From NCBI GenBank assembly GCA_017964785.1, contig JAGCRH010000024.1:1-34678 (forward strand): a stretch of 34,678 nt of DNA. The letters are read 5' to 3'. Shown here one piece after another: positions 23,787 through 31,285 of this stretch (the first letter of the stretch is position 1; each line of letters begins with the position of its first letter). This stretch comes from Prevotella sp. Its GTDB lineage: Bacteria; Bacteroidota; Bacteroidia; Bacteroidales; Bacteroidaceae. Below the pieces are notes generated by a model, which searched no databases, was not told where the DNA came from, and saw only the letters and a list, made by a program, of their open reading frames with translations. The position numbers and the translations under genes are program-made.

Positions 23787-25127
23787 ATGAATACGAAAAG
23801 ACTACTAATGCTGCTTGCCGTGATGCTGACGCTGATCCAGACATGGGCCCAGATCCGTGGGAACAATATCATGGTGACGGTACAGCCCGAACATCAGGAC
23901 TGGACGTACAAGACCGGCGAGAAAGCCACGTTTACGGTGAATGTGTTGAAGTCGGGTACCCTGCTCGACAACGTGCGCATCGACTATGCCGCCGGACCAG
24001 AGATGTATCAGGACGTAAAGAAAAGCGTGGTGCTGAAAGACGGATCCCTGAAACTGACGGGGACGATGAAGCAACCGGGGTTCTATCGGGTGGACGTGAC
24101 CGCCCATGTGGACGGCAAGGACTACAAGGGCGCCTGTGGGGCTGCCATCTCGCCAGAGAGACTGCAACCCTCGACCGTGATGCCTGCCGACTTCGAGTCG
24201 TTCTGGCAGAACGCCATCGCAGAAGCCCGGAAGACTGCCCTCGAACCTACGAAACGGCTGTTGCCGGAGCGCTGCACAAAGGATGTGAACGTCTATGAGG
24301 TGAGTTTCCAGAACATGAGTTGGGGCAACCGTACCTACGGCATCCTCTGTGTACCCGTGAAGGAAGGAAAATACCCTGCGCTGTTGAGAGTGCCTGGGGC
24401 TGGTGTGCGGCCCTATGGCGGTGATATCTACACGGCCTCGCAGGGCGCCATCACACTGGAAATCGGTATTCACGGCATCCCCGTGACAATGGAACAGGGC
24501 ATCTACGACGACCTGAACAACGGGGCCTTGAAGGGCTATTGGGAGTTCGGTATGGACGACCGCGACAAGAGTTACTATAAACACGTGATATTAGGTTGTA
24601 TCCGTGCCCTCGACTATATCGAACAATATACCCCTTGGAATGGGAAGGAATGTGGTGTGACGGGTTCCTCGCAGGGCGGTTTCCTGACCCTCGCCACGGC
24701 TGGTCTCGACAAACGTATCACCTTCTATGCCCCGGTGCATGCCGCCCTCTGCGACCATACGAACTCGCTTCGGGGTATTGCCTGTGGTTGGCCACATTAT
24801 TTTTATAGGAGTCAGGAGACAGGAGTCAGGAGTCAGGAGACAGGATTCGGGAGACAGGAGTCAGGAGACAGGAGTCAGAGAATTGAGGTGAGTCGGTATT
24901 ACGACGGGGTGAACTTCGCACGGCTGATCAGCGACCAGCAGAAGGGGTGGTTCTCGTTTGGCTACAACGACGACGTGGTGCCGCCGACAACGGCCTGGGC
25001 CACCTATAACACCGTGACAGGACCGAAGGAGATTTCCCCCTATCAGGCCACGTGGCACTTCTGGTATCAGGAGCAGTGGGACGAATGGGAAGAATGGCTG
25101 CTGAAGGAGTTAGAATTGAAGAATTGA
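23787..25127 (+). CDS. Secreted CE7-type acetyl esterase with a repeat-derived insertion
   Basis: 446 residues from ATG 23787, signal peptide ending TWAQ. An N-terminal beta-sandwich-like domain (about 25-130) precedes an alpha/beta hydrolase of the acetyl xylan esterase (AXE1/CE7) type: RVPGAGVRPYGGD, nucleophile Ser295 in GVTGSSQGGFLT, Asp395 in GYNDDVVPP and His424 in QATWHFWYQ. The enzyme should remove acetyl groups; in this locus acetylated mannan is the likely substrate (inference). Residues of about 341-369 (RSQETG-type repeats) are encoded by GGAGTCAGGAGACA DNA repeats inserted in frame between GWPHYFY and YYDGVNFA. The C-terminal ELKN also comes from a junction word. An independent promoter is present. 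Confidence 0.88.
   Translation: MNTKRLLMLLAVMLTLIQTWAQIRGNNIMVTVQPEHQDWTYKTGEKATFTVNVLKSGTLLDNVRIDYAAGPEMYQDVKKSVVLKDGSLKLTGTMKQPGFYRVDVTAHVDGKDYKGACGAAISPERLQPSTVMPADFESFWQNAIAEARKTALEPTKRLLPERCTKDVNVYEVSFQNMSWGNRTYGILCVPVKEGKYPALLRVPGAGVRPYGGDIYTASQGAITLEIGIHGIPVTMEQGIYDDLNNGALKGYWEFGMDDRDKSYYKHVILGCIRALDYIEQYTPWNGKECGVTGSSQGGFLTLATAGLDKRITFYAPVHAALCDHTNSLRGIACGWPHYFYRSQETGVRSQETGFGRQESGDRSQRIEVSRYYDGVNFARLISDQQKGWFSFGYNDDVVPPTTAWATYNTVTGPKEISPYQATWHFWYQEQWDEWEEWLLKELELKN
24807..24890. repeat. In-frame GGAGTCAGGAGACA repeat inside the CE7 gene
   Basis: About five tandem, imperfect copies of AGGAGTCAGGAGAC are followed by AGAATTGAGGTG. The reading frame is kept, adding about 28 residues rich in R, S, Q, E and G to the esterase. 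The neighbouring codons encode conserved hydrolase sequence on both sides. Confidence 0.85.
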
Positions 25128-25147
25128 AAAATAGTGAATAGTGAGAT
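25113..25147 (+). repeat. Junction repeat GAATTGAAGAATTGAA / ATAGTGAATAGTGA
   Basis: The words cover the CE7 C-terminus (ELKN), its stop codon and all 20 bases up to the GH26 ATG. The second half is the plus-strand version of the word in front of the HTCS-like regulator. Confidence 0.7.
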
Positions 25148-26260
25148 ATGAAGAAAGTGATTGTAATGGCAATTGTGGCCTTGGCAGTGATGGCCTGTTC
25201 GACCACGAAGCAGAGTGAGCCGGAGAAGACACTGGCCCAGCAGTTGTTTGAGCGTCTGGATACTTTACGCCAGAGGGGTTATATGTTCGGTCATCAGGAC
25301 GATCCGTTTTATGGCCTCACCTGGGAATACCAGACTGACAGCAGTGATGTCCTGAATGTCTGTGGCGACTGGCCTGCCGTGATGGGCTTTGAACTCGGTG
25401 GTATCGAGATGGGCGACGAGAAGAATCTCGACAGTGTGCCTTTCACCCGTATGACCGAGGAGATCATCAAGCACCATCTGCGTGGGGGGATTGTGACCAT
25501 CAGTTGGCATCCGCGTAACCCCTCTACAACAGCACCAGACGGTGGCAGAGGCGCCCAGAAATTCCCTGAGGGTTCAGCCTGGGACGTGTCGGATACGACC
25601 GTCGTACACAGCATATTGCCTGGTGAGAAGAACGCAGAGTTATTCAAGGTGTGGATGGATCGGGTCAGCGACTTCCTCGCTACTTTGAAAACCGACGACG
25701 GAAAGAAGATTCCCATCATCTTCCGTCCCTGGCACGAGAACACGGGTTCTTGGTTCTGGTGGGGTGAGAAACTCTGCACCGCCGAGGACTATAAGGCCCT
25801 GTGGAACCTGTTGCAGGACAAACTCACTGCCGACGGTTTCGACAACCTGCTCTGGGCCTATTCGCCCGGTATGGCTGCCAACCTGACGGAAGAGAAATAC
25901 CTGGAGCGTTATCCTGGCGACGACCGTATCTCGCTGGTGGGCATCGACGGTTACCAATGGGGCACGAAGGAGGACTTTGTGAGTCAGTTGGATGCCAACC
26001 TCGACATGTTGACGAAGTTTGCCGAGAAACGTGGCAAGATTGCCGCCCTGACGGAGTGCGGTCTGAAGAACCTCACCGATCCGACCTGGTGGACATCGAC
26101 GCTGACACCCGTGCTCGACAAGTATCCCATCAGTTACTTCCTCGTGTGGCGTAACTACAAGGAAGAGTGGTTCGGTCCCTCCCCCGCAAAGCCGGATGCC
26201 GAGTACTTCAAACAGATGTACGACAAAGAGAATACCTTATTCTTGAATGAAATCAAATAA
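25148..26260 (+). CDS. GH26 beta-mannanase/mannobiohydrolase lipoprotein
   Basis: 370 residues with lipobox VMAC (Cys17), so anchored to a membrane. GH26 signatures: GYMFGHQDDPFYGLTWEY, GGIVTISWHPRNP, acid/base Glu197 in IIFRPWHENTGSWFWWG and nucleophile Glu303 in AALTECGLKN, with WTSTLTPVL after it. The close relation in plan to the mannobiose-producing GH26 enzymes encoded next to mannobiose 2-epimerase genes in Bacteroides suggests that it makes mannobiose for the downstream pathway; product specificity is inference. It overlaps the next frame only if the upstream start of that gene were used. Confidence 0.94.
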   Translation: MKKVIVMAIVALAVMACSTTKQSEPEKTLAQQLFERLDTLRQRGYMFGHQDDPFYGLTWEYQTDSSDVLNVCGDWPAVMGFELGGIEMGDEKNLDSVPFTRMTEEIIKHHLRGGIVTISWHPRNPSTTAPDGGRGAQKFPEGSAWDVSDTTVVHSILPGEKNAELFKVWMDRVSDFLATLKTDDGKKIPIIFRPWHENTGSWFWWGEKLCTAEDYKALWNLLQDKLTADGFDNLLWAYSPGMAANLTEEKYLERYPGDDRISLVGIDGYQWGTKEDFVSQLDANLDMLTKFAEKRGKIAALTECGLKNLTDPTWWTSTLTPVLDKYPISYFLVWRNYKEEWFGPSPAKPDAEYFKQMYDKENTLFLNEIK

Positions 26261-26264
26261 CGAT

Positions 26265-27428
26265 ATGACTGAGTTTGAACAGAAGGTGGCAGCCCTGCGT
26301 GCGCACCACGAGGCGCTGCTGAATAGGAAGAATGAACCCATAGAGTGGGGGAATGGGATCTACGAGAAATATAAGTACCCTGTGGTGACGGCAGAGCATA
26401 TCCCCTTGGAGTGGAAGTACGACTTCAACGCGCAGGACAATCCCTACCTGATGCAGCGTATCATGTGCAATGGTGCCTTTAATGCGGGGGCCATCAAGTG
26501 GCAGGGCAAGTATCTGCTCATCGTCCGGGTGGAGGGCGCTGACAGAAAGAGTTACTTTGCGGTGGCGGAGTCGCCCAACGGCATCGACAACTTCCGTTTC
26601 TGGGAGGAGCCCATCACGATGCCCGACGACGTGGTTCCTGCGACGAACATCTATGATATGCGCGTCACACAGCACGAGGACGGCTGGATCTACGGCGTGT
26701 TCTGTGCCGAACGGCACGACGACACACAGCCGGGCAACCTCTCTGCGGCGACGGCGACGGCGGGTATCGCCCGTACGAAAGACCTGAAGACGTGGGAGCG
26801 TCTGCCCGACCTGAAGACGAAGAGTCAGCAGCGTAACGTGGTGCTGCATCCGGAGTTCGTGGATGGGAAATATGTCTTCTATACCCGTCCACAGGACGGC
26901 TTCATTGATACAGGCTCCGGTGGCGGTATCGGTTGGGCGCTGGTGGATGACATCACCCACGCCGAGGTGAAGGAAGAGAAGATCATCAATGCCCGTCACT
27001 ACCATACGATTACGGAGGTGAAGAACGGTGAGGGTCCGCACCCCATCAAGACCCCGAAGGGTTGGCTGCATCTGGCGCACGGCGTCAGGGCTACCGCCGA
27101 CGGCCTGCGCTATGTGCTCTATATGTATATGACGGCGCTCGACGATCCCACGCGGGTGATCGCCCAGCCAGGCGGTTATTTCCTCGTGCCGGAGGGTGAC
27201 GAGTATGTGGGCGACGTGATGAACGTGGCCTTCGCCAACGGTTGGATTGCGGACGAGGATGGGAAGGTCTTTATCTACTACGCCTCTGCCGACACCCGTA
27301 TGCATGTGGCTACCTCGACCGTCGACCGCCTCATCGACTACTGCATGCACACGCCGGAGGACGGTCTTTATACCGCCGCCAGCGTGGAGACGATCAAGAA
27401 ACTCATCAACAAAAATAGAATGAAATAA
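26265..27428 (+). CDS. GH130 4-O-beta-D-mannosyl-D-glucose phosphorylase
   Basis: 387-residue cytoplasmic phosphorylase converting mannosyl-glucose and phosphate to mannose-1-phosphate and glucose. Start ATG 26265 (MTEFEQKVAALRAHHEALL) is chosen because it matches the N-terminus of the characterised Bacteroides fragilis enzyme as I recall it and places the general acid at Asp131 (TNIYDMR), the number known for that enzyme; ATG 26247 would overlap the GH26 gene. Conserved blocks: NAGAIKWQGKYLLIVRVEGADRKS in the five-bladed propeller, FCAERHDD, TKSQQRNVVLHPEF, GSGGGIGWALVDDI and YHTITEVKNGEGPHP. It lies 4 bp after GH26 and 2 bp before the transporter gene. Confidence 0.95.
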   Translation: MTEFEQKVAALRAHHEALLNRKNEPIEWGNGIYEKYKYPVVTAEHIPLEWKYDFNAQDNPYLMQRIMCNGAFNAGAIKWQGKYLLIVRVEGADRKSYFAVAESPNGIDNFRFWEEPITMPDDVVPATNIYDMRVTQHEDGWIYGVFCAERHDDTQPGNLSAATATAGIARTKDLKTWERLPDLKTKSQQRNVVLHPEFVDGKYVFYTRPQDGFIDTGSGGGIGWALVDDITHAEVKEEKIINARHYHTITEVKNGEGPHPIKTPKGWLHLAHGVRATADGLRYVLYMYMTALDDPTRVIAQPGGYFLVPEGDEYVGDVMNVAFANGWIADEDGKVFIYYASADTRMHVATSTVDRLIDYCMHTPEDGLYTAASVETIKKLINKNRMK

Positions 27429-27430
27429 CT

Positions 27431-28771
27431 ATGGCAACATTAAAAGAAAAAATCGGTTATGCACTTGGTGATGCAGCCGCTGGTGGTATCACCTGGAAAA
27501 TCATGTCTATCGCTTTTCCTCTCTTCTTCACGAATGTGTTCGGACTGACGGTTGCTGATACGGCAACACTCATGCTCATCGCCCGTATGTTCGACGTGGT
27601 GACGGATCCCCTGATGGGTAGTCTGGCCGACCGCACGCAGTCGCGCTGGGGCACCTATCGTCCGTGGTTGATCTTCGGGGCCGTGCCTCTCGGCCTGATC
27701 TTCGCCCTGTTGCTCTACACGCCGGAATTCGGTCCTGTAGGCAAGCGTATCTACGCCTATACACTCTATCTGTTGATGATGGCGGTGTATACGGCCGTCA
27801 ACGTGCCTTACGGTTCGTTGCTGGGTGTGATGACCGATAACGACAATGAGAAGAACCAGTTCTCGTCCTTCCGTATGGTGGGTGCCTATGCGATGGGGTT
27901 CATCACGCTGTTGTCGTTCCCGTATCTGCAGAAGATGGTGGGTGGCTCTGAGGCCCACCAGTATGCTGTGTTGGGTGCCGGTTTCGGTATCCTGGCTACG
28001 GTGATGACAATGGCCTGCGGTTTCCTCACCAAGGAACGCCTGAAGCCCGTCCGGGCCGAAAAATTCTCGTTCCGTCCCTTTGCCGACCTCTTTAAGAACA
28101 AGCCCTGGATCTATCTGACACTCATCGGTATCTGTACGAATTTCTTCAATGGCTTCCGCTATGCGGTGGCAGGTTATCTGTTGGAGTATTGTCTGCATGG
28201 CGATGTCACGGTGAGCGGCCTGATCATCAACTATACCGTCTTCATGACCTTCGGTGAGGTGACCTGTATGATCTTCGGTGGTGTGTCACCAAAATTCACA
28301 GAGTGGATCGGGTCGAAGAAAAAGGCCTTCATGGCAGCAGCCGTCATCTGCGTCGTGTTCTCCGTGGTGTTCTTCTTTGTACCGATGGATCCCGCCTATA
28401 TCTGGGTACTGGTGGCTATCGTCATCCTGACCTCCATCGGTGTGGGTCTCTACTCACCGCTGTTGTGGTCGATGTATGCCGACGTGGCCGACTATGCCAC
28501 CGAGAAGAACGGAACCTCTTCGACGGGTCTGATCTTCTCGTCGGGTACGATGGCACAGAAGTTCGGTACGGCCATCTCCGGTTCGCTCGTGGCCCTGTTC
28601 TTAGGTATGGCGGGCTTCGTGTCGGGTACGGATGCCAATGGTCAGACGGTTGTCACCATCAGTGATATGGAGTCTGTGCGGAATATGGTATGGGCACTCT
28701 TCTCGTTGTTCCCCGCAGCCATCGTCCTGATTATGATGTTCCTGATCTACAAGTATCCCATCAAGAAATAA
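27431..28771 (+). CDS. GPH-family sugar:cation symporter, probable mannobiose importer
   Basis: 446-residue inner-membrane carrier with about twelve helices. GPH/MFS signatures: KIGYALGDAAAGGITWKI at the N-terminus, MFDVVTDPLMGSLADRTQSRWGTYRPWL between helices 2 and 3, and VPYGSLLGVMTDNDNEKNQFSSFR; the second half has GVGLYSPLLWSMYADVADYATEKNG, a typical GPH motif. Position between the phosphorylase and the epimerase argues for uptake of beta-1,4-mannobiose, as in Bacteroides mannan loci. Intergenic gaps are 2 and 1 bp, so the block is one translational unit. Confidence 0.93.
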   Translation: MATLKEKIGYALGDAAAGGITWKIMSIAFPLFFTNVFGLTVADTATLMLIARMFDVVTDPLMGSLADRTQSRWGTYRPWLIFGAVPLGLIFALLLYTPEFGPVGKRIYAYTLYLLMMAVYTAVNVPYGSLLGVMTDNDNEKNQFSSFRMVGAYAMGFITLLSFPYLQKMVGGSEAHQYAVLGAGFGILATVMTMACGFLTKERLKPVRAEKFSFRPFADLFKNKPWIYLTLIGICTNFFNGFRYAVAGYLLEYCLHGDVTVSGLIINYTVFMTFGEVTCMIFGGVSPKFTEWIGSKKKAFMAAAVICVVFSVVFFFVPMDPAYIWVLVAIVILTSIGVGLYSPLLWSMYADVADYATEKNGTSSTGLIFSSGTMAQKFGTAISGSLVALFLGMAGFVSGTDANGQTVVTISDMESVRNMVWALFSLFPAAIVLIMMFLIYKYPIKK

Positions 28772-28772
28772 G

Positions 28773-29993
28773 ATGAACAAAGTTTCTGTGATGAAACAGG
28801 AAATGCAGGATGTTCTGGAGCAGAATATCCTGCGTTTCTGGTTGGATAAGATGATGGACCGTGAGCACGGGGGCTTCTATGGTCGCATCGACGGCAAGGG
28901 CATCCTCCATCCCGAGGCGGAGAAGGGGGCCATCCTCAATGCCCGTATCCTCTGGGCCTTCTCCGCAGCCTATCGGGTGCTGGGCAACCAGAAATACCTG
29001 GAGGCGGCTACAAGGGCGAAAGATTATCTGATAGATCATTTCATCGACAAGGAATACGGCGGGGTGTATTGGAGCGTTGATTATCTCGGTCGTCCGCTCG
29101 ATACCAAGAAACAGTTCTATGCCATCGGCTTTGCCATCTACGGGTTGTCGGAATTTGCCCGGGCCACAGGCGATCGGGAGGCCCTGGACTATGCCCTGCA
29201 ACTCTATAATTGCATCGAGGAACATGCTTTCGACCGTGAACAGAATGGCTATATCGAGGCTTGTACGAGAAAGTGGGGAACAATTGAAGATATGCGACTC
29301 TCGGAACTGGATGCCAACTATCCCAAGTCGCAGAACACCCATCTGCACATCATCGAGCCTTACACCAATCTGTTGAGATGCCTGAAAGAGTTGCATGTCC
29401 AGGAGTCGTGTGACCATGTAGAGGTCTCTCTGCGCAACCTGATCAATATCTTCACCGATAAGATCCTGAACCCCGAGACCCATCACCTCGACCTCTTCTT
29501 CGAGATGGACTGGACGCGTGGGGCGGGTCGTCTGGAGAGTTATGGCCACGACATCGAGTGTTCGTGGCTGATGCACGAGGCGGCATTGGTTCTGGGCGAC
29601 GCAACGGTCTTGGCCAAGGTGGACCCCATCGTCCGTGAGGTGGCGAAGGCCTCTGAGAAGGGACTGCGCCCTGACGGTTCGATGATCCATGAGGCCAACC
29701 TCGACACGGGTCATGTGGACGATGACCTCCACTGGTGGGTGCAAGCGGAGAATGTTGTGGGCTGGTTCAATCTCTATCAGCATTTCGGCGACGAGCAGGC
29801 CCTCGACCGGGCTCTTCAAGGCTGGAACTACATCAAGACCCAGATCATCGACTGGGACAACGGCGAGTGGCACTGGAGCCGTCATCCCGACGGTACCCTC
29901 AATACCGTCGATGACAAGGCGGGTTTCTGGAAGTGTCCTTACCACAATAGTCGTATGTGTCTTGAAATCATCGAGAGAAGCGCGGAAATGTAA
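28773..29993 (+). CDS. Mannobiose/cellobiose 2-epimerase
   Basis: 406-residue AGE-family (alpha/alpha)6-barrel enzyme that converts the reducing-end mannose of beta-1,4-mannobiose to glucose, giving the substrate of the GH130 phosphorylase. Catalytic-site histidines are visible as His192 (THLHIIEPYTNL), His259 (ESYGHDIECSW) and His391 (CPYHNSRMC), with ARILWAFSAAYR and QFYAIGFAIYGLSEF in the barrel. Length is usual. ATG 28773 follows the transporter stop by one base; an in-frame ATG at 28791 (MKQEMQDV) would also fit the family start. Last gene of the mannan block. Confidence 0.95.
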   Translation: MNKVSVMKQEMQDVLEQNILRFWLDKMMDREHGGFYGRIDGKGILHPEAEKGAILNARILWAFSAAYRVLGNQKYLEAATRAKDYLIDHFIDKEYGGVYWSVDYLGRPLDTKKQFYAIGFAIYGLSEFARATGDREALDYALQLYNCIEEHAFDREQNGYIEACTRKWGTIEDMRLSELDANYPKSQNTHLHIIEPYTNLLRCLKELHVQESCDHVEVSLRNLINIFTDKILNPETHHLDLFFEMDWTRGAGRLESYGHDIECSWLMHEAALVLGDATVLAKVDPIVREVAKASEKGLRPDGSMIHEANLDTGHVDDDLHWWVQAENVVGWFNLYQHFGDEQALDRALQGWNYIKTQIIDWDNGEWHWSRHPDGTLNTVDDKAGFWKCPYHNSRMCLEIIERSAEM

Positions 29994-30158
29994 TTGTCTG
30001 CCTCCTTTTTCGGAGATTTATCGTATTTTTTTATAAATATTCGATGAATTTACAAATATTATTTGTACCTTTGCAGCATAAAAGTTGTGAAGGTAATTTT
30101 TTCTTGCCGGTAACTGCTTGGTAACGAGAACAATATTGTTATAACATTATAAAAACTT
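29994..30158. other. Intergenic region before the nuo operon
   Basis: 165 bp, AT-rich. It holds a weak CTCC...GGAG hairpin (30002-30015) with T-rich sequence after it, the nuo promoter, and a 12-bp palindrome AACAATATTGTT (30129-30140) in the leader just before nuoA. No coding region is seen. Confidence 0.7.
30066..30073 (+). promoter_or_regulatory. -7 promoter element for the nuo operon
   Basis: TACCTTTG followed by CAG gives a leader of about 80 bases to nuoA. An inverted repeat ACAAAT-ATT-ATTTGT (30052-30066) abuts the element and could be an operator. No TTTG occurs at the -33 distance. Confidence 0.7.
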
Positions 30159-30509
30159 ATGAACTTTACTTTGTTGATTACCGTCTTGTTGACGGCTATT
30201 ACATTGGTGGTGGCGGCTTACGTGGTAGCCAAGTTGATAGGACCGCGGTCCTACGCGAAGGTGAAAGGTGAGCCGTATGAGAGTGGTATACCCACCCGAG
30301 GCACCTCGTGGCTGCCGATATCGGTGGGATTCTACCTCTTTGCCATCCTGTTCCTCATGTTCGATGTGGAAACGGTGTTTCTGTATCCATGGGCAGTAGT
30401 AGTGAAGGAGTTCGGCGCGACAGCCCTGCTGAGCATCGGTTTCTTCCTGGTAGTTCTGGTATTAGGCTTGGCGTATGCCTGGCGGAAAGGAGACTTGGAA
30501 TGGAAATAA
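30159..30509 (+). CDS. nuoA: NADH-quinone oxidoreductase subunit A
   Basis: Membrane subunit of respiratory complex I, 116 residues with three transmembrane helices. Diagnostic stretch GEPYESGIPTRGTSW followed by PISVGFYLFAILFLMFDVETVFLYPWAV, containing the conserved acidic residues of the quinone-site loop and the second helix. The C-terminus overlaps nuoB by 10 bp. First gene of the nuo operon. Confidence 0.97.
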   Translation: MNFTLLITVLLTAITLVVAAYVVAKLIGPRSYAKVKGEPYESGIPTRGTSWLPISVGFYLFAILFLMFDVETVFLYPWAVVVKEFGATALLSIGFFLVVLVLGLAYAWRKGDLEWK

Positions 30510-31285
30510 GGAAACCGCACATCAAGAGTATCCCCTACGAGGAATGGAACGACAACTCCTCGTTGGAGAAGATCGTTGACGAACTCCATGAGGGTGGCGT
30601 CAATGTGGTGACGGGGTCACTGGACCAGTTGATCAACTGGGGTCGTTCGAACTCCCTCTGGTCGCTGACTTTCGCTACCTCGTGCTGTGGTATCGAGTTC
30701 ATGGCCTGCGGCTGTGCCCGTTACGACTTCGCCCGTTTCGGTTTCGAGGTGACGCGAAACTCTCCCCGTCAGGCCGACCTGATCATGTGTGCCGGAACGA
30801 TCACCCACAAGATGGCTCCTGCCCTGAAGCGTCTGTACGACGAGATGGCTGAGCCGAAGTACGTGATTGCCGTCGGTGGCTGTGCCATCAGCGGTGGCCC
30901 GTTTAAGTCGAGTTACCATGTGGTGAAGGGTATCGAGGAGATCGTGCCCGTCGATGTGTTTATCCCAGGTTGTCCCCCGCGTCCGGAGGCGATCATGTAC
31001 GGCATGATGCAATTGCAGCGTAAGGTGAAAATAGAAAAATTCTTCGGCGGTGCCAACCATAAGCAGACCGCTGAGGAGGCTGCATTGGGCGTATCGAATG
31101 AGGAACTGACCTTCCGCGAGAAGCATGGCGACCACCGCCGTGAGCCGATGGTTATCACCGAGGTGCCGGAAAATTTTAAAATTGAAAATGGAACATTGAA
31201 CATTGAAAATGAGGTTGGCGCAGCAAATAATGGTCAATGTTCAATGGTCAATGTTCAATCAAAAACAGAGGAGGCTGCCGTATGA
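30500..31285 (+). CDS. nuoB: NADH-quinone oxidoreductase subunit B with a repeat-derived C-terminal tail
   Basis: Peripheral arm subunit that carries the terminal iron-sulfur cluster N2; 261 residues from ATG 30500. Cluster ligands are visible in TSCCGIEFMACGCARYD, VGGCAISGG and FIPGCPPRPEA. The conserved part ends near residue 180; an extension of about 80 residues follows. Its last ~35 residues (FKIENGTLNIENE, then NNGQCSMVNVQ) are encoded by low-complexity ATTGAAAATG / TCAATGTTC repeats, which suggests repeat insertion at the 3' end. The stop overlaps nuoCD by ATGA. The long frame upstream of 30500 is the nuoA shadow. Confidence 0.96.
   Translation: MEIRKPHIKSIPYEEWNDNSSLEKIVDELHEGGVNVVTGSLDQLINWGRSNSLWSLTFATSCCGIEFMACGCARYDFARFGFEVTRNSPRQADLIMCAGTITHKMAPALKRLYDEMAEPKYVIAVGGCAISGGPFKSSYHVVKGIEEIVPVDVFIPGCPPRPEAIMYGMMQLQRKVKIEKFFGGANHKQTAEEAALGVSNEELTFREKHGDHRREPMVITEVPENFKIENGTLNIENEVGAANNGQCSMVNVQSKTEEAAV
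31178..31260. repeat. ATTGAA / TTCAAT repeat with dyad symmetry in the nuoB 3' end
   Basis: AACATTGAACATTGA (31192-31206) is matched by TCAATGTTCAATGGT (31234-31248) as an imperfect inverted copy, and TCAATGTTCAAT recurs to 31259. All of it is translated in frame as the NuoB tail. Confidence 0.8.

Noticed and set aside
24807-24890. Frameshift or pseudogene in the CE7 gene
   Set aside because: The frame is intact on both sides and all three catalytic residues are present, so it is an in-frame insertion.
26253-27350. Long antisense frames over the mannan genes (also 28761-29945 and 27440-28198)
   Set aside because: Each lies fully opposite a gene with clear family motifs; the codon pattern belongs to the sense gene.
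30002-30031. Terminator after the epimerase gene
   Set aside because: The stem is only four base pairs (CTCC/GGAG) and the T-rich run is about 10 bases away; too weak to call.
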